IMG/VR virus record: IMGVR_UViG_3300044801_000195
Location: 1-60,175 of that record
Origin: a virus
DNA length: 60,175 nt
Reading direction: 5' to 3' (one strand)
The first letter of the stretch is position 1. Every line of letters starts with the position of its first letter. A program made the translations under genes and the position numbers. The notes beneath the pieces were generated by a model that worked only from the letters and a program-made list of their open reading frames with translations, was not told where the DNA came from and ran no database searches. Shown here one piece after another: positions 54,164 through 60,175 of this stretch.

Positions 54164-55384
54164 TTACCCTGACTTTGCGCGGAATGGGATCACTTCACCC
54201 CCCTTTTGGAGCCGTTTCATTCGCATATCGTTCGCCAAATTCCGTGACTTCGGCGCCACGGCGGAAGCGGCATTTTGCTGAAAGTCGGGACGATGATGTG
54301 CATAACTTTCGAGCTGCTGGACCGTCATGCCGAGATAACCGGCGGCTTCCCAGTTATCGACACCGGCCTGCATCAGCCAGGTCGCCGCGGTATGCCGGAA
54401 GCCATGCAGCACGAAATGCTGCTCCAGCGCGGCTTCCTTGCGGACGCCCGTCCAGCTCCGGCGCAGCTTTTTGATGGGCTCGCCGTTGTAATGAATCACC
54501 GATGAAATCCCAGCCGCAAGATCGGCGCGCCGCCAGCGCACTAGGTGAGGCAACAGCTTGCGGTGTATCCGGATTGGCGGCTGCCGCTTTTTGGTCTCCG
54601 CCTTGCTGGCACCCTTGCGGTACAAGATGCCCCGGCTGAGATCGATGTAACCGGTATCGGGCGAGCGCACCCAGCGCAGGCCCAGGATGGCGCCAGAGCG
54701 GGTGCCGGTATAGACGCCAATCAGAATGACACGCGCGACGTGCCGGGCCTCGGGACGCCGCCTCACGGCCCACAGAAGGGCGGCTACTTCCTCGACCGAC
54801 GCGCATACTTCGCGCGCCGGCATCGGCGATGGAACCGTGACTTTGGGCAGCACCTTCAGCGGCTTTTCGGCATGCCAGAACCGGATCGCGGCGCGCAGCG
54901 TGATAAGCTCATTGCGCGCGGCCGTTTTCATGGGCTTGCCGGGCACGGCTTGCGAAGTTCGGAAATCGACATATTCCTGACAGATGCTCGCGCGGATGTC
55001 GGTTGCCGGTTCGCCGTCCTCGACATAATAGACCAGCTTCTCTCCCCAGAACCGGACCAGCCGCTTGATTTCGCTTCTGGCCACTTCCGGCCGGCTGTGG
55101 TGCGGAACGCTATGGTCGAGATACCAATCGAGCACCTGAACTACCGCGACGCTGGCGCCCGCCTTGCCGGTTTTGGGAGCTTCCGGCCCGGCACCGGCGA
55201 GACAAGCGTTAAGCGCTGACTCCCCACCGCCGATGTAGGCGGCGAGCGCCTCCGCGGCGCGTTTAGTTTCGCCTTCAACGATGCCTGTATAGATTTTTGT
55301 GCCGCCGTCAAGGATGACCCAGACGGACTCTCTTCCCGGCCGGATTTCCAGCCAAAGCCGGGGCGGTTTTCTTTTCCTTGGCAT
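54164..55384 (-). CDS. int: Tyrosine integrase
   Basis: 406 aa. N-terminal arm-binding and core-binding regions (LDWYLDHSVPHHSRPEVARS, GKPMKTAARNELITLRAAIR). The catalytic domain has Arg in YTGTRSGAILGLRW (~232), HGFRHTAATW (His-x-x-Arg, ~325), a His/Trp region and nucleophile Tyr in QLESYAHHRPDF (~360). It ends ~50 nt from the tRNA-Pro attP core, with an arm-type site inside its 3' end. Last gene of the leftward operon. Confidence 0.94.
   Translation of the reverse strand: MPRKRKPPRLWLEIRPGRESVWVILDGGTKIYTGIVEGETKRAAEALAAYIGGGESALNACLAGAGPEAPKTGKAGASVAVVQVLDWYLDHSVPHHSRPEVARSEIKRLVRFWGEKLVYYVEDGEPATDIRASICQEYVDFRTSQAVPGKPMKTAARNELITLRAAIRFWHAEKPLKVLPKVTVPSPMPAREVCASVEEVAALLWAVRRRPEARHVARVILIGVYTGTRSGAILGLRWVRSPDTGYIDLSRGILYRKGASKAETKKRQPPIRIHRKLLPHLVRWRRADLAAGISSVIHYNGEPIKKLRRSWTGVRKEAALEQHFVLHGFRHTAATWLMQAGVDNWEAAGYLGMTVQQLESYAHHRPDFQQNAASAVAPKSRNLANDMRMKRLQKGGEVIPFRAKSG
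54214..54236 (+). other. Integrase arm-type repeat, right of attP core
   Basis: 23-nt direct repeat of 53996-54018 with one mismatch (T for C). It lies within the last codons of the integrase gene. Confidence 0.6.
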
Positions 55385-55596
55385 AGCGTCACCATCTCGC
55401 GTATTGCATCGCCTGAGACAAGCTTCATGCCACCAATTTTAGTGATTGTTAACCTTTTTCTGCGCGCTTGGTCGAGTAAATCCCCAGGAACTATCCCGAA
55501 GCCAGGAAAGAAAACCTCGCAAGCCTGCTGCAACGTATAGAGATCGAGCGGAGACTTTTCCTGATGTTCTATATGCTGATCCGGCGCATTACTCAT
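55141..55596 (-). CDS. Putative excisionase-like protein
   Basis: 151 aa. PLDLYTLQQACEVFFPGFGI, RRKRLTITKIGGMKLVSGDA and IREMVTLCQGKENRPGFGW form the winged-helix pattern of small proteins encoded just upstream of phage integrases. The tail (AAQKSIQASLKAKLNAPRRR) is typical too. Its 3' third overlaps the integrase start by 244 nt in another frame. Confidence 0.7.
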   Translation of the reverse strand: MSNAPDQHIEHQEKSPLDLYTLQQACEVFFPGFGIVPGDLLDQARRKRLTITKIGGMKLVSGDAIREMVTLCQGKENRPGFGWKSGREESPSGSSLTAAQKSIQASLKAKLNAPRRRSPPTSAVGSQRLTLVSPVPGRKLPKPARRAPASR

Positions 55597-55652
55597 TGTG
55601 CTTCACTTATACTTGTTTAGGCGTTCCGTTCCATTCGCGGCCATCGATGGAT

Positions 55653-56270
55653 TTAATGGCCTTGCTTCTTAATCGCTTCCTGCACTTCTGGTGTAAGCCA
55701 TAGCTCGGCAAGCGCGATGCGAAGCGTCGGACCTTCACCGGTGCATTCCGCGGTGCGTGCCGGTGATGTACTGCCATGCGCAACCCAAGAGCAACGATTG
55801 ACGTTGCGATAGGTGCCGATCAAATAATCTCCAAGCGCCCCGATAAGTTGATCCGTGCTTGGGGCAAAGGCATAAGAACCGTCATCGCCACGAAGATACC
55901 GCCCTCCCAAGGCGTGGAGGTTGCCCAGAGTATGGCGAGGCTGCGGCCACCCGGCGTCCTTTAAGCGTTTCTCAAGTGCGTAGGGAAAGGTCATCGCTTC
56001 CGCGATTTTACAAAGCGCGGGGTTGCGATACTCGACAATCCACGCCACAATGTTCCTGAGCATCTCTCCGTCACCAGCATCGCCATCCATTCCAGCGCAA
56101 ACGGCTGAGCCATCGATGCACTCGATCAGCGCTTCCGTGGCGGCGAGCTGTGCTCGTGCTTCGTCGCATTCACGCTCTGCCGTGGCGAGCTTGTCTTGTA
56201 AGTTCTCCCAGGCGTGGTCATATCCGCTCAACTTCTCAATCCTCTGAATAGTCGTAGTTGTCAGGACCAC
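55653..56270 (-). CDS. Hypothetical early protein with coiled coil
   Basis: 205 aa from GTG 56270. An N-terminal coiled coil (ENLQDKLATAERECDEARAQ) is followed by a mixed region (DAGWPQPRHTLGNLHALGGR, FAPSTDQLIGALGDYLIGTY). Overlaps the upstream gene by 35 nt. No family recognised. Confidence 0.55.
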   Translation of the reverse strand: MVLTTTTIQRIEKLSGYDHAWENLQDKLATAERECDEARAQLAATEALIECIDGSAVCAGMDGDAGDGEMLRNIVAWIVEYRNPALCKIAEAMTFPYALEKRLKDAGWPQPRHTLGNLHALGGRYLRGDDGSYAFAPSTDQLIGALGDYLIGTYRNVNRCSWVAHGSTSPARTAECTGEGPTLRIALAELWLTPEVQEAIKKQGH

Positions 56271-56496
56271 GCTCTACACCGCAATAATCGCAGATCCAGC
56301 CTTCTCCATGGTAATATTTAAACGAGTGCCCAGTCTCACCATCGTCGTGTTCGGCCTTTGAACAGCATTCTGGGCAAATAGTCTTGCTGTGATCATGTGG
56401 GTAGCAGATGACGTGCTCAACGCTTTTGCAGATGCGGCAGGATGGTGACATTCGAAGCTCTATGCGGCGGGCGAAGTTGGCGGTTGAGTCAGTCAT
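56236..56496 (-). CDS. Small zinc-binding protein
   Basis: 86 aa from ATG 56496. Four Cys pairs: SCRICKS, CPEC, CDYC and CYP...H. Resembles a double zinc ribbon; ends very acidic (NYDYSED). Probably binds nucleic acid or protein; unknown. Confidence 0.6.
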   Translation of the reverse strand: MTDSTANFARRIELRMSPSCRICKSVEHVICYPHDHSKTICPECCSKAEHDDGETGHSFKYYHGEGWICDYCGVERGPDNYDYSED

Positions 56497-56725
56497 CGAG
56501 CATCGATTCCGCTTTGTACGCCGCGTCCTTAAGCTCTTCGGCAAGAGCGCGCGCTTCCTGTGGCGTGAGATTCGACCATGCCACCTCGCTAATGCTAAGG
56601 GACATGATGCGGGCCATCTCTCCCAGCACCAAGCTCACCATCTTCTTTGGTTGATCGGTGCCGCCGCTGACCACCCCAACGCGCGTTAGATATCCCCACT
56701 CTTCGGTAAACTGGCGTGGTCTCAT
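56489..56725 (-). CDS. Small hypothetical protein
   Basis: 78 aa. RPRQFTEEWGYLTRVGVVSG, LTPQEARALAEELKDAAYKA. Helical C-terminus similar to small phage regulators; overlaps both neighbours by 4-8 nt. Confidence 0.6.
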   Translation of the reverse strand: MRPRQFTEEWGYLTRVGVVSGGTDQPKKMVSLVLGEMARIMSLSISEVAWSNLTPQEARALAEELKDAAYKAESMLDD

Positions 56726-56997
56726 CCGTACAGCTCCTTCATTTCGGCTCGAATACGCTTATTCTCCTCCCGGTACTCCCGGACCTTATCCTTGGCGCAA
56801 TCCTTGCAATTGTGCCTGCCGAGGCGATCGACACGCACATTTTCCGCCGTCAGCAGGTGGCCTTTCGAGCACCGCTCGCCCAGAACGTTCTTATGAGGGC
56901 CGCCCTTTGCGCTGCGGAGGAGCTTCGTTATTTCCTCACGCGCCGCCGCTCCGCTTGTGGCGGATGCGTCGGGGACCGTTTTATCCGCCTTGGTCAT
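56722..56997 (-). CDS. Zinc-finger protein related to HNH N-termini
   Basis: 91 aa. The C-terminal half CSKGHLLTAENVRVDRLGRH then NCKDCAKDK carries the C..GH...N......C..C finger found before many HNH nuclease domains, but no HNH core follows. Basic helix at the end. Likely DNA-binding; nuclease activity not supported. Confidence 0.65.
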   Translation of the reverse strand: MTKADKTVPDASATSGAAAREEITKLLRSAKGGPHKNVLGERCSKGHLLTAENVRVDRLGRHNCKDCAKDKVREYREENKRIRAEMKELYG

Positions 56998-57308
56998 TTC
57001 GCCGGCCTTTTCGTCCTGCCTTGACCGGCCGGCAACCCCCGGTTCCGCGCCAGCCTGCGATCGTGCTCCGGATCGATGACCCGTCCTTGGCCAGTCGACC
57101 CTTGGCGGTTCCGCGCAAAGCGTTTATCCTGCTTTGGATCGATGACCCGTCCTTGGCCAGTCGACCCTTGGCGGTTCCGCGCAAAGCGTTTATCCTGCTT
57201 TGGATCGATGACCCGTCCTTGGCCAGTCGACCCTTGGCGGTTCCGCGCAAAGCGTTTATCCTGCTTTGGATCGACGACTCTTCCCTGCTTGCCTTTCGTT
57301 TCGCTCAT
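56994..57308 (-). CDS. Basic 22-residue-repeat protein
   Basis: 104 aa composed almost entirely of four tandem 22-residue repeats (GRVIDPKQDKRFARNRQGST then GQ). The three middle units are identical in DNA (57070-57267). Strongly basic, no hydrophobic core, probably disordered and nucleic-acid binding. Confidence 0.65.
   Translation of the reverse strand: MSETKGKQGRVVDPKQDKRFARNRQGSTGQGRVIDPKQDKRFARNRQGSTGQGRVIDPKQDKRFARNRQGSTGQGRVIDPEHDRRLARNRGLPAGQGRTKRPAK
57070..57267 (-). repeat. Three identical 66-bp tandem repeats
   Basis: 57070-57135, 57136-57201 and 57202-57267 are identical; a diverged fourth copy starts at 57268. Length divisible by three keeps the frame. Confidence 0.95.
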
Positions 57309-58132
57309 GCGGCTCCTTCCGCCCAGATTTCAAACAACGCGGCCCGCACCATGGGATCGCTCTCTTTAACGATCGCGGCTTCGTCTAGCTTCCAGCGTTG
57401 GATAATCGCCCAGCTCGGAATTACGCAGCCATGCCAAGCGAAGATGCCGAAACCATCCTTCCAAGCCAGCGCCGGACCCGCTGTGGCATGGAGGCGGCCA
57501 TTGGCATCGAGAGCTACATTCACTGGGCGGTCGCAGACTAGGGCGGCATCCTGGCACGGGAATAGCCAGCCCGCTGTTTGTGCGTAGGTTTTATAGGCGT
57601 CGAACCAATCCCAAAGATCCGGCGGGATTTTCAGCAATCCAGTCTGGATCGCAAAATCGTAGGTGGCGAGCCAAAACGCGTCCTGGCCTCCGAGGAATCG
57701 CGGGGATTGGACGATGTCGCGGTCGATGCCGCTCAGCGCGAGACCGTGATCGAGGTTGACCATGAAACAGCCGGTGCGCAGCCAATGCAGGGCGCAATAG
57801 AATTCGGTGGCGAGATAGGCCTGCATCTCCTCGCCGAGCTGAGCCTCGAATAGCTCGAATAGGGCGTTGCGATAGGGGTCCATTAGGCTATGGAGCTGAA
57901 CGCGGCGGTCGATAATATTGCAGCGGGTGGCGCGGTGCTGTAGCGCCCGGAATGGCGATGAAAATAAGTTAACCTCCGGTGCTGCAAATCCGGTTACGGT
58001 ATAGAGGTGCTGTGCGGCATTAACCGCCGCCTTCTGGCTCATGGACGCGGTATTGGTTAAAACCTCGTGCCACTCCCGCCGGACCTGGCCGAGGATAGGC
58101 TTCAAGGTGAAGATGGATAAGAGGTTTGTCAT
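57305..58132 (-). CDS. DUF6745-like protein
   Basis: 275 aa from ATG 58132 (ATGA overlap with the upstream gene). The C-terminal 150 residues show the DUF6745 pattern: WDWFDAYKTYAQTAGWLFPC, QDAALVCDRPVNVALDANGR, LHATAGPALAWKDGFGIFAW and HGCVIPSWAII. Role unknown; often found in repeat-rich or phage loci. Confidence 0.75.
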   Translation of the reverse strand: MTNLLSIFTLKPILGQVRREWHEVLTNTASMSQKAAVNAAQHLYTVTGFAAPEVNLFSSPFRALQHRATRCNIIDRRVQLHSLMDPYRNALFELFEAQLGEEMQAYLATEFYCALHWLRTGCFMVNLDHGLALSGIDRDIVQSPRFLGGQDAFWLATYDFAIQTGLLKIPPDLWDWFDAYKTYAQTAGWLFPCQDAALVCDRPVNVALDANGRLHATAGPALAWKDGFGIFAWHGCVIPSWAIIQRWKLDEAAIVKESDPMVRAALFEIWAEGAA

Positions 58133-58302
58133 TGCGCGCCGCCATCCCCTTTTTCTTCCCGCGCCAGCCGCCTCATCTCGGCGAGCCATTGATCGCGTAT
58201 CGCGACCCATGTGTCCTTCATCTTGGACTCTTGAGGATCTGGGCAGATTATCCAGGCGAGATTTAGCAACCGCTTAAATAGCCACCAGCGGAAAGCAGTC
58301 AT
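58129..58302 (-). CDS. Small basic amphipathic protein
   Basis: 57 aa: TAFRWWLFKRLLNLAWIICP then DPQESKMKDTWVAIRDQWLA after Met. ATG 58302 has GGGAG upstream and overlaps the previous stop; its stop overlaps the DUF6745 start. Hydrophobic N-terminal helix suggests membrane association. Confidence 0.6.
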   Translation of the reverse strand: MTAFRWWLFKRLLNLAWIICPDPQESKMKDTWVAIRDQWLAEMRRLAREEKGDGGAQ

Positions 58303-58562
58303 ACCGGCTTCTCCCGTGAATGTTCACGCGCAAGCAACAGCGCTTCGTTGATTGGGATCAAGAGCCGCACGGTTGCGATATGGTTGCCAAGCAGATCTCT
58401 CTGCAATTCGCGTTCGCCGGGGAAGGCAGCGAGCCATATCGCCAGAAGATCCGCGAGTATGGCTCCTTGGAGATCATGAGAGAGGCCGCCAAGGATCGAC
58501 TGAACCTGCCAGGTGCATGCTATACCGGCATCTGTGTCCGGCTTATCTTCTATTTTCGTCAT
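58299..58562 (-). CDS. Small hypothetical protein
   Basis: 87 aa from ATG 58562 (ATGA overlap). WQVQSILGGLSHDLQGAILA, DLLAIWLAAFPGERELQRDL resembles a common phage protein with helical core. Function unknown. Confidence 0.6.
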   Translation of the reverse strand: MTKIEDKPDTDAGIACTWQVQSILGGLSHDLQGAILADLLAIWLAAFPGERELQRDLLGNHIATVRLLIPINEALLLAREHSREKPV

Positions 58563-58738
58563 ACCTCTTCCCTCCCGGCCCGTACCGATACGACGGCCAT
58601 GAGCGCGGCAGCGCCCGCGGCCACGCTGCCCGCAAGCAGACTGCCGGTTCCGTACCCGATCCATGGCGCCAGCCCGAGCAAGACGGCCGCGAGCCATGGC
58701 AGCTTGGTGGCGGCCCAATGCCTCAAGCGTCCTTTCAT
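58559..58738 (-). CDS. Small membrane protein
   Basis: 59 aa from ATG 58738. Two hydrophobic helices (LPWLAAVLLGLAPWIGYGTG; SLLAGSVAAGAAALMAVVSV) between basic ends. ATGA overlaps at both ends. Unknown role. Confidence 0.6.
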   Translation of the reverse strand: MKGRLRHWAATKLPWLAAVLLGLAPWIGYGTGSLLAGSVAAGAAALMAVVSVRAGREEV

Positions 58739-58983
58739 AGCTCTTCCTCCCGTTTCCGGCGCGGCGTGGCGCCGCCCTTGCGTCCGCACGTCCTTGCGAA
58801 CTCGTGGTCGCGCGAAAAACTCCGCTTCTCATCCGCCAGCGCCAGGCCGCCCTTCCTGCCGGCCGCCGCGGCTAATTCGGGATCGCGGCTAAAAGAGCGC
58901 TTCCGGGCTTCCACCGCGCGTCCGCCAAGCGAAGCGATTTCGCGCCGCCGCGCGGGCGGCAGGCTCGCAAATCCTTTTGTCAT
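58735..58983 (-). CDS. KGG-repeat protein
   Basis: 82 aa. RGFASLPP-type start (KGFASLPPARRREIASLGGR), then SRDPELAAAAGRKGG and SRDHEFARTCGRKGG: KGG/stress-induced repeat family, basic. Found in many phages and bacteria; likely DNA-associated. Confidence 0.75.
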   Translation of the reverse strand: MTKGFASLPPARRREIASLGGRAVEARKRSFSRDPELAAAAGRKGGLALADEKRSFSRDHEFARTCGRKGGATPRRKREEEL

Positions 58984-59019
58984 CGATTATTCCTGTCTAA
59001 TTTCGAGGATGGAATGGCG

Positions 59020-59307
59020 TCAGCTCACAAGCTCCGCCAATTGCCTCCGCCATGCCTGCGCCCAGCGGAGATGGCCGACTGTGATTCTGACCGTCCGTTG
59101 GCTTTCGCTCCGCCCCATGGGAGGGAATGCGATGAGGCCGGTATCCGTAGCAACGGCGGCGGAAAATTCCCTCGCCAGATCGGCGAGGGGGCCGATGATT
59201 AGCACCGCTTCAAGAAGCTGCTTTTGCAGCCGGTCCCTATCCTCGATAAGCCCCGCGATTGTCAGACGTGCGGTCTCCTGTTCCGTCGGAATAATGGGCT
59301 CGCTCAT
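59020..59307 (-). CDS. Hypothetical helical protein
   Basis: 95 aa from ATG 59307, overlapping the stop of the repeat gene. AGLIEDRDRLQKQLLEAVLI and VRITVGHLRWAQAWRRQLAE are helical. No family recognised. Confidence 0.6.
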   Translation of the reverse strand: MSEPIIPTEQETARLTIAGLIEDRDRLQKQLLEAVLIIGPLADLAREFSAAVATDTGLIAFPPMGRSESQRTVRITVGHLRWAQAWRRQLAELVS

Positions 59308-60175
59308 GATGCGCACGCCTCCGCATCTTCAGCTGGCGCGGGTACTGGCTCGCCGTTTTCATCAACCTCATAGACCGGGCCGCAGCAGCCACGCGCCTTT
59401 ACCTTCTGCGGAAAATCTCCATTAGGATGCACGGCCATATCCGCGAGCGCCACAGGACAGCCGACGAACTTCTTGGGATCGGATACAAACTCTCGCGTCA
59501 TCGCTGGGGATGGAGAAAAATGCAACCCTTTGCCGCACTCCTGCTCGCCTCCATCCCAGTCAGGGGCAATCGGCGTTGTGCCGGGATGGTATGCAAATCC
59601 CCATGAAGAAATAAAGTCATGATTTACAGCCTTATATAGCATAGCTATGCCGTCATTGACGCTAACCCCATGGTAGTCGCACCACTCGTCAGGCGTTGAG
59701 CGTGCGACTACTGTCTGCTTTCCGCCTTCAACTTTCGCGTCTCCATCGATCAGGATGGAAACATTCGCTGAGGCAAAGGCAATCACTTTGCCGAACAATG
59801 ATAACTGTGCGTAGCCCCTCGCTTCAACGCGCGGCTGGCTGCTGCCCCACGCTTCAACGCGCGGCTGGCTGCTGCCCCACGCTACGACGCTCGGCTGGCT
59901 GCTGCCCCACGCTACGACGCGCGGCTGGCTGCTGTCCCTCGCTTCAACGCGCGGCTGGCTGCTGCCCCTCGCTTCAACGCTCGGCTGGCTGCTGCCCCAC
60001 GCTTCAACGCGCGGCTGGCTGCTGCCCCACGCTTCAACGCTCGGCTGGCTGCTGTCCCACGCTTCAACGCTCGGCTGGCTGCTGTCCCTCGCTTCAACGC
60101 GCGGCTGGCTGCTGTCCCTCGCTTCAACGCGCGGCTGGCTGCTGCCCCTCGCTTCAACGCTCGGCTGGCTGCTGC
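59304..60175 (-). CDS. Decapeptide-repeat protein, C-terminal half
   Basis: Continues the gene begun at 500 on the left edge. From the right end inward come about twelve decapeptides, then GYAQLSLFGKVIAFASANVS and a globular domain of ~150 residues: STPDEWCDYHGVSVNDGIAM, LYKAVNHDFISSWGFAYHPG, APDWDGGEQECGKGLHFSPS, KARGCCGPVYEVDENGEPVP. This domain recurs at the end of xAxxSS-repeat proteins (I recall DUF7666). Its PDW, GLHF and CGPVYEVD motifs look enzymatic or binding but have no assigned role. A TTG at 59798 mimics a start but the frame is open far upstream. Confidence 0.85.
   Translation of the reverse strand, partial: SSQPSVEARGSSQPRVEARDSSQPRVEARDSSQPSVEAWDSSQPSVEAWGSSQPRVEAWGSSQPSVEARGSSQPRVEARDSSQPRVVAWGSSQPSVVAWGSSQPRVEAWGSSQPRVEARGYAQLSLFGKVIAFASANVSILIDGDAKVEGGKQTVVARSTPDEWCDYHGVSVNDGIAMLYKAVNHDFISSWGFAYHPGTTPIAPDWDGGEQECGKGLHFSPSPAMTREFVSDPKKFVGCPVALADMAVHPNGDFPQKVKARGCCGPVYEVDENGEPVPAPAEDAEACAS
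59812..60175 (-). repeat. 30-bp tandem repeat array, right part
   Basis: About twelve more copies of the unit seen at the left end, in the same register and minus-strand frame. The contig stops 6-7 nt into a unit. Confidence 0.95.

Noticed and set aside
56722-56997. HNH homing endonuclease
   Set aside because: Only the N-terminal zinc-finger-like half is present; no His-Asn-His catalytic core is seen.
59912-60157. Frame reading LKRGTAASRA repeats as a gene
   Set aside because: It is an alternative frame of the same 30-bp repeat; the VxAxxSSQPR frame joins conserved domains on both sides.

Overview
The window is essentially one temperate, contractile-tailed bacteriophage (myovirus-like) genome. 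Its likely host is an alphaproteobacterium: it carries a GcrA-like regulator (a family typical of that class) and its attachment site copies the 3' half of a tRNA-Pro(UGG) gene beside a tyrosine integrase. The map is circular in logic. Both contig ends lie inside one gene built of 30-bp tandem repeats: the start codon and N-terminus read leftward off the left end (500 to 1), and the C-terminal domain reads in from the right end (60175 to 59304). The contig therefore broke inside a repeat and is not a linear host segment.

The control region is lambda-like. A CI/LexA-type repressor (3855-4523, minus) is divergent from a Cro-like gene (4599-4910, plus), with TTCATA/TATGAA palindromes between them. 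A leftward early operon starts near 3.8 kb. It runs through recombination genes (YqaJ exonuclease), the repeat gene across the contig join, and many small ATGA-overlapped genes, and ends at excisionase, integrase and attP (54.07 kb). A rightward operon carries Cro, GcrA-like and other small regulators, SSB-like proteins, a TOPRIM primase-helicase followed by 11-bp iterons, an SSB, and a C5-cytosine methyltransferase whose gene is open and motif-bearing in a second frame. DUF2303 and other small genes follow, then two AlpA-like regulators on the opposite strand.

The late region (15.7-48.4 kb, plus) follows the usual order: terminase small and large subunits, portal fused to a pyrophosphatase-like domain, Mu F-like protein, secreted repeat proteins, DUF2213 protease-scaffold, decoration protein, DUF2184 major capsid, connectors, DUF3383 sheath, tube, and a tail chaperone with a -1 frame extension. 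After these come a short tape measure with lysozyme domain, a compact Pam3-type baseplate, fibres, endolysin and small membrane proteins, closed by a strong terminator. Morons interrupt it: an AT-rich gene at 30.1 kb, a decayed cassette with a secreted protein at 37.8-38.3 kb, and a GT25 glycosyltransferase at 42.8-43.6 kb.

The accessory region 48.4-53.9 kb (mostly minus) is the least expected part. It has a strong promoter (TTGACG-N17-TATATT) whose leader contains a complete type III hammerhead ribozyme at 51904-51956, just upstream of small unknown genes. Further structured intergenic RNA, a DNA-binding protein, a coiled-coil protein and a membrane-anchored protein with a winged-helix tail follow. 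A tRNA-Val anticodon-arm fragment lies nearby at 52.96 kb. Functional names rest on motif recognition by eye; no database search was run.
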